DNA of 64,000 nt from positions 33,649,492-33,713,491 of the forward strand of contig CM066914.1 in the NCBI GenBank assembly GCA_033964015.1, given 5' to 3'. This stretch comes from Scolanthus callimorphus. Lineage: Eukaryota; Cnidaria; Anthozoa; Actiniaria; Edwardsiidae. The notes below the pieces were generated by a model. It was not told where the DNA came from. It saw nothing but the letters and a program-made list of their open reading frames with translations, and did not search any database. Shown in pieces: positions 34,055 through 45,961 of this stretch (its first letter is position 1; the number at the start of each line of letters is the position of its first letter). The position numbers and the translations under genes are program-made.

Positions 34055-34907
34055 ATGTTGAGACGAGAAAAAGAGCGAAAAAGGCGAAGTCTCTGCACCG
34101 ATGAAGTAATCCGGGAACGAGAAAGAGAGAGAAAAGCTTTGGCCAGGAAAAATGCTACGGAAGAAGATAGAGAGAATGAACGTGGCAGAAAGAGGGATGC
34201 GAGGCAAAATGCTACGGAAGAAGACAGAGAGAATGAACGTGGCAGAAAGAGGGATGCGAGGCAAAATGCTACGGAAGAAGATAGAGAGAATGAACGTGGC
34301 AGAAAGAGGGATGCGAGGCAAAATGCTACGGAAGAAGAGAGAGAGAATGAACGTAGCAGAAAGAGGGATGCGAGGCAAAATGCTACGGAAGAAGAGAGAG
34401 AGAATGAACGTGTTAGAATGATGGATGCGAGGCAAAATGCTACGGAAGAAGATAGAGAAAATGAACGTGGCAGAAAGAGGGATGCGAGGCAAAATGCTAC
34501 GGAAGAAGATAGAGAGAATGAACGTGGCAGAAAGAGGGATGCGAGGCAACATGCTACGGAAGAAGATAGAGAGAATGAACGTGGCAGAAAGAGGGATGCG
34601 AGGCAACATGCTACGGAAGAAGAGAGAGAGAATGAACGTGGCAGAAAGAGGGATGCGAGGCAACATGCTACGGAAGAAGAGAGAGAGAATGAACGTAGCA
34701 GAAAGAGGGATGCGAGGCAAAATGCTACGGGAGAAGAGAGAGAACTGGAAAGGGAAAGGAAAAGACAAGCTAGACAAAACTTGTCAGTTAAAGAAACGGA
34801 GAATGAAAGGAGAAGGCAAGCAAGGAGAAATTATTCGGAAGAGTATAGAGAACGAGAGAGACTTCGCCAGGCCGAACGGCGCAGAAAACAACGTGAAAAA
34901 AGAGCAG
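34055..34907 (+). CDS. Helitron gene exon 1: 19-residue tandem repeats
   Basis: The first ATG in frame is at 34,055. Eleven 57-bp units encode NATEEDRENERGRKRDARQ with small changes, followed by two degenerate units (NLSVKETENERRRQARR, NYSEEYRERERLRQ). The exon ends AGAGCAG|GTGAGC in phase 1. The peptide is a highly charged continuous helix like the arginine-rich repeat heads of some Helitron proteins (STPR-like, inference). A DNA-binding role is plausible but unproven. The period is a multiple of three without stops, so other frames and the antisense strand are open too. Confidence 0.7.
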
Positions 34908-35190
34908 GTGAGCTTGGACTGTCAATAGTCAGATTGACTACATGTAGCCACTTTTCATTCCAAAGAAATCGTGTTTATTTTATTCCACTTTTAGCATAAT
35001 GCACCGTTAGTTTTGATGTTTTGTTGTAAATTACGCAATTTTGAGAGTACTCAGACCTCAGTAAGCTTACTGTCTGTGGTTTTGACTGATCATGTCTGTG
35101 TTCTTTCTTTTGGGATTTTTTACTAGGATCAAATGTGGATAACCTACAGTACTTTATAATGTATTAAGTTTATTTCTTATTTATATTAAG

Positions 35191-35253
35191 AAACTGAAAG
35201 CGGAATAGAACAAGGTTTGGCAGAAAGCACAGCTGAGACTACATGCCAAGCAG
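35191..35253 (+). CDS. Helitron micro-exon 1
   Basis: 63 bp between TTAAG and GTAAGA, phase 1-1. Encodes ETESGIEQGLAESTAETTCQA. Confidence 0.7.
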
Positions 35254-35262
35254 GTAAGATGG

Positions 35263-35267
<5 letters not shown>

Positions 35268-35296
<29 letters not shown>

Positions 35297-35990
35297 CTGA
35301 GTCAATAGCCCATGTGAGGCCAAAGGCCGAATGGGCTATTGACTCAGAGGCCATGAGGCCCAGGGGGGTACTCCCAAAACTTTTGTACGGGGATGCTCGG
35401 CCCAGGTTCTGGACCCCTTACCCTTCTGTATACCAATTTTAGAGCAAAAGAGGTAACTCATTTCTTATACCAAAGCCGAAAAAGGTACCCCTTTCTTATA
35501 CCAGGCCTGAAGAATCGACTTTGTGCTCTGTTAAAAAAGAAACGGTTTTGCTCCCGCGTTGTGGTTGAAAAACTGGTGAAATACAAACCCTTTTTTATAC
35601 CAGAATTGGAATTTTCCCTACTGTTTTTGATACCCAGTCCAGCCTGAAAACCCTACCCCTTCCTTATACCAAGCCTGAAAACCCTACCCCTTTCTTATAC
35701 CTCCAGCCTGAAAACCCTACCCCTTTCAGGCCAAGCATCCCTGTATAGTCCAATATAGAGAGTACCCCCCCCCCCCCTCCCCCTCCGGGCCATGAGGGTG
35801 GGAGGAATAATTATTTTAGTCAAATCACACTTAAGTAGGTCAATTTGTATTGCCAAAAAAGTGTTTTTGTTCTGGTCATTTGGCATTTTCTGGCTTTCAA
35901 ATCCGACAATTTTCGCTATAACTTATAGCCTACTAGTAGCTCAACCAATCAGAATGCAGCATTGATAATAGACCACTAGTGTGATTTGAC
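35268..35990. repeat. Nested intronic repeats
   Basis: An outer repeat (35,268-35,352 and 35,805-35,990; it includes AGTCAATAGCCCA...TGGGCTATTGACT and GTCAAATCACAC / GTGTGATTTGAC) is interrupted by 35,353-35,800. That insert is the CCTGAAAACCCTACCCCTTTC-type element also found at 19.14-19.32 kb. A related outer repeat is at 41.94-42.07 kb. Confidence 0.6.
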
Positions 35991-36238
35991 TAAATGCTTA
36001 TCCTACTTTGAATGGTTTTAAGTGACAGTAGTCAGACTCACCAAGATTACAGGAGAGCTTTATGAGCCTCTGATGAGACGGAAATTTTAGTTTATGATAA
36101 TCAATGCACTTTTTATAAAACATTGGGATATCTAAATAAATCTTTATAAAAATTTTGCTGTTTGGAAGCACAGGGCCCTGAAACAAATACAAAACTTTAA
36201 GCAGCATGGTTGGACCGACATATTTTCTTTTTCTTAAG

Positions 36239-36304
36239 AAACTGAAAGTGGAGGAGAACAGGGCATGGCAGAGAGCACAGCTGAGGTGATTTCCTGCCAA
36301 GCAG
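36239..36304 (+). CDS. Helitron micro-exon 2
   Basis: 66 bp, CTTAAG acceptor, donor GTAATA, phase 1-1. Encodes ETESGGEQGMAESTAEV then ISCQA. Confidence 0.7.
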
Positions 36305-37116
36305 GTAATAGCTTGCAATATATTTTAGTTTGAAAGGTAAAAAGCAAGCCTTTTATTTGGGGAATAACAAGTGAATTTAGCCCCTCATCCCTGGAATTCA
36401 ATTCCCTCAGAGTTGAAAGTATGGTTATCTTGTCTATGTCGCAGTTGAATATTGTGGGGAGCCTCGGGACTCTGCCTGTGTGTCGGGTTTACCACGGATC
36501 CCAGCTGAGAAAGAGGAAATTTCCTTTCACAATATTTTTGCTATAGACCAAATCGGCCAATAGTGTTTACATCTTGTTGCCACCCAATTCAGATCATGTG
36601 AGGATTCCTTTGGGTGGATTTCTTAGTTCTGCACATACACTCATGCATGCGGTCGAGTGAGAAAAAATGTACAATTGTGGTAACTACCCAAAGGAAGAAT
36701 CATTTTATGGTCCCAAGTGTAGTGAATGTTTTACTTGTACCCATAAGTTTCAGCAGATTCTAATGGACAGAAAGGAAAAGGAAGGATATGCAGATATGCT
36801 TCCGTTGAGTGTAAGATGGCAAAATGTGGAGAGATTTATCTACTCCCCATCCTGTAAATAATTTGCAGTGGAAAAAAGTATGGGTGTAAAGGAAAAACAT
36901 GTAAGAGATGAATTAAGCTCCTAATGTATCTGCTGGAAATTCCTAATTCTCTCATGGGCATGGATCTTTTCTGTAATTACACAATTTTAGAGAACTCAGG
37001 CCTGATGCAGTACTGTTTTGACAGATCCTGTCTGAAAAAAAAAGAGAAAATGATCTTCCTTTTGGGCACATTTTGTAATAGGATCAAATGTTGGCAACCT
37101 GTTTATTTTTCTTAAG

Positions 37117-37185
37117 AAACTGGAAGTGGAGAAGAAGAGGGTGTGGCAGAGAACACAGGAGCTGAAGTGACTCCCTGCCAAGCAG
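37117..37185 (+). CDS. Helitron micro-exon 3
   Basis: 69 bp, CTTAAG acceptor, GTAAGA donor, phase 1-1. Encodes ETGSGEEEGVAENTGAEV then TPCQA (one residue longer). Confidence 0.7.
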
Positions 37186-37529
37186 GTAAGAATGGTGGTA
37201 TTATTTTACTTTGAACAGTAAAAAGCAAAGCCTGTTATTCAGGTGAATAAAGAGGTGAATTGCAGAGCCTCTCCCGCCTGGAATTCTCAATTCCCTCAGT
37301 GGTGGGAGTATGGATCTGTTCTCAAAAATGAAGCATCACCAACAACCTGAAGCAATATAATTATTTTAATTGTTACTTAGCCATTTTTTTTTCTGAAATG
37401 CCTTGGTATAACTTTTACTATAGCACACAAGTCATAGATGGCAAGGATAGCAAAATGTTGAGTTTCAGAAAATAATCCATACACCTAAGATGCAGAGGAG
37501 GGGGCAGGGATTTACCTAAGGAGACCCAG

Positions 37530-37942
37530 CCCAGGGGGGTTACTTGGATATAAAATGACGGGGGGTCCGACGGAGCTCCAAATTTCATACCCAAAAAAAT
37601 ACCTGAGCTATAAATTTTATACCCAAAAAAATACCTGCTCCCAAAATTTTATACCCAAAAAATACCCAACATTTTTAGCCTAAAAAGGCTGTTTAATACC
37701 AGCATACACATGATGCTGAGCTGCTTGTGTTGCCCAGAAATATCCTAGTATTTTGATGATCAACTTGTGATCACTTAGCCTGTCAGAAGTTTCAATCCCC
37801 CAAAAATACCCGTGGATTTTTCAACCGCAAAAAAATACCTGGTAGAATTTTCAACCCAAAAAAATACTTTTACTACAAATTTCATACCCAAAAAAATACG
37901 TCGGACCTCCCCGTCATTTTTATCTCCGAGTACCCCCCTGGG
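37530..37942. repeat. MITE with internal ATACCCAAAAAAATACCTG repeats
   Basis: Imperfect inverted ends CCAGGGGGGTTACTTGGATA and TATCTCCGAGTACCCCCCTGG. Several internal direct copies of TACCCAAAAAAATACC. A reversed fragment is at 39,355-39,430. Confidence 0.65.
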
Positions 37943-38085
37943 AGACCGGCAGGCATCCTGAACCTAAACAATTTTCACTGAAAAATTACATGACTTTAAA
38001 CTACATGTAAGGAAAAACATGTAAGTGGTGATTGAGCCCTTATCTGCTGGAATTTTCTAATTCTGTCACTGCATGCATCTAACAA

Positions 38086-38256
38086 ATCGAAAGAGGTTCA
38101 GCGTTGTCTGGATTCTTATTTACCACGCTTTACGTCATCATCGTCATCAAAATATTGTGGATGCACAAGCAGCAGGCGAGTGTCAAGTCAGCAAAAAAAA
38201 ATTACGACGATGATGACGTAAAAAGTGGTAAACACAACGCTGAACCCCTTTCGATT
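38086..38256. repeat. Foldback MITE, 171 bp
   Basis: Arms TCGAAAGAGGTTCAGCGTTG...TTTACGTCATCATCGTC and GACGATGATGACGTAAA...CAACGCTGAACCCCTTTCGA. Confidence 0.7.
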
Positions 38257-38574
38257 TTTTTGCTCAAATAGGCATTTTTGTTGGGAATGCACACACATTC
38301 AAACTGTTTTCTGTTGGTTTAGAATTGTGAACACGTGTGATGTGCAGCGTTGTCTGCACTCTTATTTACCTTGGCAAATCAGCCAATTATATTACGAGAA
38401 CAGCAACTGTTATGGTAAAAATGGATCTTTTCTGTACAAGTTGAGAGAACTCAGGACGGATCAGCTGTGTGTGGTTTTGATAGATCCTGTCTGAAAATGT
38501 TCTTTCTCTTGGGAACTTTTTGTTCAAATGTGGGCAATAATTTATGAATTAATTTTAGTTTTATTTTTCTTAAG

Positions 38575-38640
38575 AAACTGGAAATAGAATAGAACAGGGT
38601 GTGGCAGAGAGCATAGCTGAGGTGTTACCCTGCCAAGCAG
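38575..38640 (+). CDS. Helitron micro-exon 4
   Basis: 66 bp, CTTAAG acceptor, GTAAGA donor, phase 1-1. Encodes ETGNRIEQGVAESIAEV then LPCQA. Confidence 0.7.
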
Positions 38641-39469
38641 GTAAGATGTTATATATTTGACTTTGTACGGTAAAAAGCAAGCCAATTATTTTGGAAATAA
38701 CAGGTGAATTTAGCCCCTCACCCCTGGAATTCTCAGGAGTGCCTGTGTTTTGGGCTTTTGATCCCGCAGCTTAGAAAGAGGAAATTTGCTTTCACATAAT
38801 TTTTGTTATTGACTACAGTATTGTGAATGTTTTACTTGTCCCCATAAGTCTAGCAGATGCTTATGGGCAGAAAGTAAAATCATGTGGATATTATGCTAGA
38901 AAGTACAAGTGTAAAAGATGGGGAGGGACAGAATTTTACCCAAAGACCCCCTATCCTGTCCCCTAACCAATTTCCAGTGAAAATTTAAGTGGCTGTAAAG
39001 GAAAACATGTACGAGGTGAATGTTGAGCCCCCATTTTAAGTCATGCCCCAAACAAGGACAAATATGATGAACGTCCCTTTAATTTGGTTGTCATGGAAAC
39101 AACTGTCAAAATTTTGCTAGAACAACAACTAACGTTGATGCAAAGTTTTGGTCCTGTAGCCATTTTCGTATTAGAGATAAATATTTGCAATACTATTGTT
39201 TGCCTTCGTATAAGCCCCAAGTCAGGCCTTAGCACACCTGAGATTTGAGATTAATCCAGTCAGACCTGATCATTACTGTGTGTGGTTTTGACTGATGTTG
39301 TCTTAAAAAAATGAAAATGTTCTTTATGATGGGCACTTTTTGTGTATTTTTTGGGGTATGAAATTTCTAAAGTATTGGGGGGGGGGGGGGGGGGTTGAAA
39401 AATCCAGAGGTATTTGGGGGGGTTGAAACTTCAGAAATGCTAGTTGATCATCAAGATATAATATAGAGG

Positions 39470-39660
39470 ATATTACATGGCCACGTGGAGATACAAATTT
39501 TTAACACAAGAAGATAAAAATTAAGCTTAAAAATCGAGTACTGAGCAAAGGCAAGTGATATTTTCACATGTGAAAATAACATGTTATTTTTGCGTGTGAA
39601 CATATCAAGTTTTGACATGGGAGATCACCGATATTTCATTGGTGTTTATATAATAAACTG
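39470..39660. repeat. MITE-like repeat
   Basis: ATAGAGGATATTACATGGCCACG relates it to 32,265. It contains a pair of inverted TTTTCACATGTGAAAATAACATG-type motifs and ends TTATATAATAAACTGCC. Confidence 0.55.
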
Positions 39661-39943
39661 CCTTTAGCTGAATTAGCTATATCCGGAAACCATAATGGGA
39701 CAGGCATGGCCACCACAGGCAAAGAAAAAAGACAAAATGCTGTATTTTTTTTAGTTTCAAATTTATGGCTCATTTTTTTTTTCTGTATGAAATTTGGAGC
39801 TCCATTGGACACACAAACCCCCTCCCACCCATTTTTTGTATCCGAGTATTCCCTGGGTGGGAAGCACAGGGCCCTGAAAGAAAATTCAAAACTTTCTTAA
39901 GTGGCATGGCTTGGCCAACATTATTTCTTTTCTTTTTCTTAAG

Positions 39944-40006
39944 AAACTGAAAGTGGAAGAGAACAGGGCATGGCAGAGCGCACAGCTGAGGTGATTTCCT
40001 GCCAAG
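39944..40006 (+). CDS. Helitron micro-exon 5
   Basis: 63 bp, CTTAAG acceptor, donor CCAAG|GTAAGC, phase 1-1. Encodes ETESGREQGMAERTAEV then ISCQ. The usual GCAG end is lost, yet the phase is kept. Confidence 0.7.
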
Positions 40007-40203
40007 GTAAGCTTGTATATATTTTACTTTTAACAGTAAAAAGCGAGCCTTTTATTTGGGGAATAGCAGGTGAATTTAGCCCCTCATCCCTGGAATTCTC
40101 AACTCACTCAGTATGGATCTTTTCTATATTGCAGAATATTGTGGGACCTCAGGACTTTCCTGTGTTTAGGGTTTACTATCATATTTATTTTCTTTTTCTT
40201 AAG

Positions 40204-40269
40204 AAACTGAATGTGGAGGAGAACAGGGCATGGCAGAGAGCGCAGCTGAGGTGATTCCCTGCCAAGCAG
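40204..40269 (+). CDS. Helitron micro-exon 6
   Basis: 66 bp, only 197 bp after micro-exon 5. CTTAAG acceptor, GTAAGA donor, phase 1-1. Encodes ETECGGEQGMAESAAEV then IPCQA. Confidence 0.7.
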
Positions 40270-41215
40270 GTAAGATTGGTACATTTAACTTTGAATGGTA
40301 AAAAGCAAGCCTATATCTCGGAAAAAATAAAATTTTACCACCATATGCATTGCTATGTGACCTCAAAATTCAATTTTGCAATTGCTGATTTTACGCAAAA
40401 AATTGTATTGTCAAATTTCTTGAATTAGAAAGTTAAACATTGGAGGCAAGGAAGACAAAGGAATAGCTTAATGGTTGATATGGCAATCATTTTTGACCCA
40501 CTGAAGTGGCCGAATCCAGCGTTTGGCTAGATTGACAGCTAAAAATCACCAATAGCCCATTGCAACATTGAATGTTGAGGTTGCGTAGCAATGCATACAG
40601 TGGTAACATAACAGTTGGTGTTGCATAATATGATTGGCTGATTTGGTTCATGAGAAATAAAAGTCCACACAACACTGTTTGAATGTGTGTTATTTGCAAC
40701 GGAACATAATTTACTTTATATTTAGCAATATCTTTTAATATTTTGTCATGATAAAAAAAATTGATTGAGATTCGGTGTTAGCAAAACCCTTTTTTACAAC
40801 TTTTTACCCCATCAATTCATCCTTGTGATATAATTTGTTGCTGGGTCACTTGTCTGTAGCTCGTGAATCCAAAACAATTTTGATGATGTAAAGCATGGTA
40901 AACATTGAGCCAAGGCAACCCTGAGCCTCACTGAATTGAGCCCAGATCCCTGGAATTACTGAACTGAGCCCAGATCCCTGGAATAGGACATTTGCACTAT
41001 TGAGCTATTTGACTACAACTACCAGAATCCTTTTCAGTTTTCTTTTCTTATGCAGATAAGCAGCTGAAAAAGGACATTATCTTTGACACACTTTTTGTTA
41101 TTGAATACATTGATGCAAATAATAGCCTCCTACATGTACACGCAGCTCGTCGGCTGTGAGTCTAGCAGTATTAATGTGGACAATATCTGATTTTGCATTT
41201 TTTTTTTTTGTTAAG

Positions 41216-41284
41216 AAACTGAAAGTGAAGTAGAACATTCTATACTAGCAGAGGGCACAGCTGAAAGGATTGCCTGCCAAGTAG
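41216..41284 (+). CDS. Helitron micro-exon 7
   Basis: 69 bp, TTAAG acceptor, GTAAGT donor, phase 1-1. The most diverged copy: ETESEVEHSILAEGTAER then IACQV. Confidence 0.65.
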
Positions 41285-41545
41285 GTAAGTTGATATTCAT
41301 TGACTTATCCTCAACTATACACTATTTACTGAACAAGATTAATACCAAAAACACCATGTAAAACTAAAATGGTCCATTTTACCTGACTGTAAGTGAAAGC
41401 AGTCACAAAGTGATCATACCAATTCTGAATATAACCTACAGGACTGATTGCATTATAGTGATTAGATAGTTCCATTACTCCCGGCAATTAATTTTTAAAT
41501 TTTATTCTATGCACAGATCATAACTTTAATTTCATTGATTTATAG

Positions 41546-41626
41546 GGCCAGAAATACAAGAAGTATTTGAAGGTGGGGAATTACAGGCAGTGAGTACTGG
41601 AAATCATGTAGCTGCTAGCCCAGAAG
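41546..41626 (+). CDS. Helitron small exon 8
   Basis: 81 bp after TTTATAG, ending AGAAG|GTAATT, phase 1-1. Encodes an acidic linker (GPEIQEVFEGGELQAV, then STGNHVAASPE). Not part of the repeat family. Confidence 0.6.
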
Positions 41627-41749
41627 GTAATTTCTAATGGTGGCTACCAAAGGGTAGACACACGCCTAAATCGAGGAATGCTCATTGACACTTATAATTT
41701 TTTCTAAACTTAGCGCTCACCTACAGAAGTGAAAAAAGAATTACGAAAA

Positions 41750-41815
41750 TCATCAGGGTTCGAACCTGTAACTTTCCAGTTACTATACCCTAACCCTAAC
41801 CACTACGCTACGAGT
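41750..41815 (-). ncRNA. tRNA-derived SINE head or tRNA pseudogene
   Basis: On the minus strand TAGCGTAGTGG (A-box) is followed by GTAACTGGAAAGTTAC and GGTTCGAACCC (B-box) with a short T-stem. The anticodon arm is not canonical, so a functional tRNA is unlikely. Telomere-like CCCTAACCCTAA lies in the D-loop region. Confidence 0.45.
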
Positions 41816-41939
41816 GAATTCCCTGGTTTGGACAGCTCTTTTTTTGATTAGGTACCTTAATAGTATGGTGAGTATTCCTTCATTTAGGAATGACGCTAGG
41901 GTAGGGGGCTCCGGTAATTTTAGTTTTCTATCAAGAAGG

Positions 41940-43060
41940 GCTTGGCTATTTGATTTTAGTCAAATCACACTAGTGGTCTATTATCAATGCTGCATTCTGA
42001 TTGCTTGAGCTACTAGTAGGCTATAAAAGTTATAGCCTTATTCCTCGGGCTCGAGGAATAATTTTTAATTAGTAGAGTGCTTGCAGAATGGGTATCCCAA
42101 GCTTTGAGTTTGAGGGGATTATTTAATGTTAAAACAATATAATCCAAAAAGTTTCGCAGAAGTAAGTTTGCAGCGATCATAAGTAAACAATTTTATTCAT
42201 ACATACATACATGTACAAAACAGTACATGTGGAATTTTGTTTTGACAATCATCAACTTTTTTTCCGATTCCAAGATTTCCGATTTAAAGTAACATAGGAG
42301 GAACATTGATTGATAATGTTTTGCAGAACTCACCGTGTTATTAGTTTTCGAATCTACGTTTTAGTGGCGTGTTTCATTGCCTGTTAACTCGAGGACTGCC
42401 GCGCAATAAACCACCACCATCTTTGTTTTCGAGTGAAAAGTGGAGCAGAGAACTGGGAACTAGGCAGACCAACCTCGTCCCCAGGGTCTTTTCGGTCGTT
42501 AAATAAGCGTAAACACGAATGATCAATTGTGTGCGTGTGTGTGAGAGAGGGGAGGGGGGGAGGGGGGATGTGTCACTCGCTCGCTTGCTCGAGAACGGAA
42601 CATCCTAGATGACCAAACTTGGATAAAGTTATCTTCGTGGCAAGGGGGTCCAGCACCATGCTCAACTGACATGACGTCATACGAAGTCATCATAAAATAG
42701 AAAAAAAAGTGATATCTCGAGAAAGGTACATCGCCAAATGGCCAAACTTGGGTAAAGTTAATTTCGAGGCATGGGAAGTGCACCACCAAAGTCGCGTGTG
42801 ACGTCATCTAAACTAGAAAAATTGACATTTTCGGAAGGAACATCGCGTGACCAAACTTGGTTAAAGTTATCTTTGTGGTAATAGGTCCAACACAATAATC
42901 ACGTGGCATGACGTCATCGATGACGTCATTGATATCTCCCGAGAATGAGCATCGCTAGGTGACCAAAGTTGGATTAAGTTATCTTCGAGGCATGGGAGGT
43001 GCAACACCAAGGTCACGTGATATAACGTCATCGATGACGTCATCACAACTAGACAAATTG
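41940..43060. repeat. Repeat cluster including reversed satellite units
   Basis: 41,940-42,070 repeats the GTCAAATCACACTAGTGG element of 35.9 kb. 42,600-43,060 holds three to four diverged satellite units in reverse orientation (GACCAAACTTGG...GTTATCTT...ACGTCATCGATGACGTCAT). Confidence 0.6.
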
Positions 43061-43062
43061 AT

Positions 43063-43798
43063 CAGTGGCACCCAACGAGACAATGGTGTAAAAAAACTAA
43101 AAATGCCATTATAAGTCATTGCTGAGTACAAATTACTGTAAATTCTGTATTTTTATTCCCTACAAATTTTGTATCTGTTTAAATTTCGTAGATAAAAGTT
43201 ATGGGATGGGAAAATTTTGGGTATTGAAATCAAGCTTTCCGAACATGCCAGGCGAAAAAAACTCCATCCGAAACTACTAGGGGCCCTTTTCAACGGCAAA
43301 AAAAAACTAGTAAAATTCACCTTTTGTGCAATTCGAAACATCCAGGGCATACGAAAAGTGAAGCTTTAGGGTGCGTTTCTTTGGGAACATTCGGATTCTT
43401 GTATCCAAAAACGGATTTTTCGTTTCTTTTGTCAGTATCCAAAAAAGCATACTGAGTCCATCGAATCCACTGTCGTCGTGGATTCAGGAGATTTAATCCA
43501 AATCGAGATTCTGAATCCTTGCGTTTCTTTGGGAAAGGATTGGAAAAGAATACTTTGGGTCAGTGGTTAGCTATCATCACGCGTGCGTCCTTCGCTTGTG
43601 AGAGGGTCATCCAGCGACTGTTACCATGGTAAAAGTCCTTTTTCGGATTCAGCGTTTCTTAGTTCTACAAAAATCCATGACATTTCACGTCGAATCTGAA
43701 TCCGGATTTTCCCAAAGAAATCTGAAGCGAAAATGTCAGCTCTCGTAGCGCTATCCGAACAGGTTATATTTTAACGAAATGATCGTTGGGTGCCCCTG
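43063..43798. mobile_element. hAT-like non-autonomous element with a nested MITE
   Basis: Ends CAGTGGCACCCAACGA and TCGTTGGGTGCCCCTG fit hAT-type CAGNG termini. A clean 8-bp duplication is not visible. Inside, about 43,369-43,727, is another foldback element (GGGTGCGTTTCTTTGGGA / CCGGATTTTCCCAAAGAAA). Confidence 0.6.
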
Positions 43799-44632
43799 AA
43801 TGATAAGGCTTTTGTCCGACGGGAAGTGGGGTGTTCGTCGGGAAATAAGAAAAAATACCAAGCAATAAAAAAAACGCGCTCCTATTTGAAATACCTTATT
43901 GTTCAAAATTCACACATTTAAACCCTAAAATTTAATTCCGTGGGAGCTTTTGATTGCGCTAATCAATGCCGTGGGTTATTTAATGCCAACGATAGACTGT
44001 TGTTTAAAATGTCATCACCGCTTCGAATGTCATCACCGCTTCATGGAATTTTTAACTGCGTTCTATTCTTGTGTGCCTGCAATGCGGCTTGGGTGCTTAT
44101 GGGCCCTTATGGAGAATCCAATAAGGCGTTCCAAAAAGAAACAAACGCGACACTACTGAACTGCTAATTGAGATTCTACCGCAAATTGCGAGTGTTATTG
44201 TGGCATTACTGCCAAAATTGCAACTCCGTTTAAGTTTTGATATAATAAGTGGATGAAAAGCAAGGGTATGTGACATTGAGCTCTAGCAACGGTATAGTGT
44301 AAAACAAAAACCAAAGGCACACATATTGCTATGTTAAAAAGGTTTTATTCAAGGAATTAAAATATACAATCTAGGAACTATTTTTCTGGTTATAATAATA
44401 ATAAAGACTTAATTTATAAAGGAGGGTAGCACTTAATAGCCAAAGGCTAATAAACTTGTGGCCCCCCAAATACACTATGGTTATTTGATTTCAGTCTCTT
44501 GCAGTCAGCATAAAAACAGCTGACTGCATTGAAGTGCCCGGATTGAAGTGCCCCCTCCCCCATCCCAATAAAGTGTAAATGTGATTAAAAAAATATGATT
44601 AAAAAAATATTATTATTATTTGCTCTCCTTAG
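43799..44632. other. Intron sequence without recognised features
   Basis: AT-rich; the open frames at 43,940-44,167 show no domain and are taken as chance. Confidence 0.35.
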
Positions 44633-44686
44633 GAAGCCACGGTGTGGCAGGAATGGAGGTGTGTGATGTTGCCCCTGGCCTAGAAG
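44633..44686 (+). CDS. Helitron small exon 9
   Basis: 54 bp after CTCCTTAG, ending AGAAG|GTATGT, phase 1-1. Encodes GSHGVAGMEVCDVAPGLE. Confidence 0.6.
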
Positions 44687-45428
44687 GTATGTCTCGATAA
44701 TACAACAAAAATATGTGAATAAAAACAAGAGGGTCTGTCTGTAGATTTTTATTGGGAGTCAAATAGATGAATCGCAATTTAAATTTACTTTGAATTTATG
44801 TCTAAATAAATATGAACTAGTTCTGTAGATGTTCGTTTGGGCTTTTAATCAATGGCGCAACAAGATTTTGCTATGACATGAAAACCAGGGCAACAAATTA
44901 TATGTTACCACATATGAGAAAAAATAAAACTAGAGAGGAAAACGTATGTTTCGCGACTGTGTTGCGAAGAAGTTTGGACAATCCGTAAAAAAACATATCC
45001 TGTTCCGGATGAGACAGTAAACCGTTCTCTCAGCCCTCTATACTTAATCAGAACGTGAAAGCGTTGAACAGCCACAGTGCTCACTACATAATCATATACT
45101 AACAACTCACTCTTGATTGTAAATAGTACTTATATAAATAGCATTCCGCATTTAGAATCAGACATATTATAATATTTGTAAACCGCATTTGAACATATCC
45201 ATATGATAATTTGCAGTATACAAGTCCATACGTTTATTACATCTCTTTTACACTTTCTTCATAATTTGGAAAATTAGCTTTAAAAAAAATTGTAGAATAA
45301 GCGTTTTCAAAAAAATGTCATATTTACCTTCTTGTGTACGTTTTGTTTCAGTTTGTTTTCTTAATGAGGCTTTTAAAACCATCCCCTTTAGCCTTGTACT
45401 CCCCATACAGGCCTGACGCCACACCCAG

Positions 45429-45645
45429 CAGGGCTCGAAATTGCGCCCGATACAGGCGTAAATACGCCTAAAAATTGTCCTTTTACGCCTAACTTTTTAG
45501 ACTTAGGCATAAAATAACGACTATGTTTTCAGTTTCTACAGTGTTCTCCAGTGGATTTACGCCTAGATTTTTGATGAATTACACCTATAATTTTGGTACA
45601 AGGCGTTAAGTTACGACTATGATTATTTCTTAATTTCGAGCCCTG
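45429..45645. repeat. hAT-like MITE, 217 bp
   Basis: CAGGGCTCGAAATTG and TAATTTCGAGCCCTG inverted ends; interior carries GGCGTAAATACGCC and ACGCCTA motifs. Confidence 0.65.
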
Positions 45646-45961
45646 CCCAGCTGACATGTCGGTCCGAGTATATCGACATGTCTGCGTTTAAGACTCTCTA
45701 ACAAAAGACGTTTTCGCAAAAAATTAATCCGTGCCAATGACATAAAACAAAGAACGAATGAACCCGGAGCACGGATAATCAATTTTCAACTGTAGAGCCA
45801 CTAGCATAAACGCACAAGCCTGCCCTCACGCATGTGCTTACAAATTTTCCACCTGCTCCCCACTCCATTCTCCACTCTCTCTCTCTCTCGCTCTCGTTCT
45901 TCATGTTTTTTAACAATACATTTCAGAATCCATAATTAAAGCCTGCACGTTCTTTTTACAG

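Noticed and set aside
34007..34777. 256-codon antisense open frame in the repeat exon
   Set aside because: An automatic consequence of a 57-bp stop-free repeat; the sense frame joins in phase to the downstream Helitron exons.
41750..41815. Functional tRNA gene
   Set aside because: Anticodon arm and acceptor stem do not form properly; only the A and B boxes are convincing.
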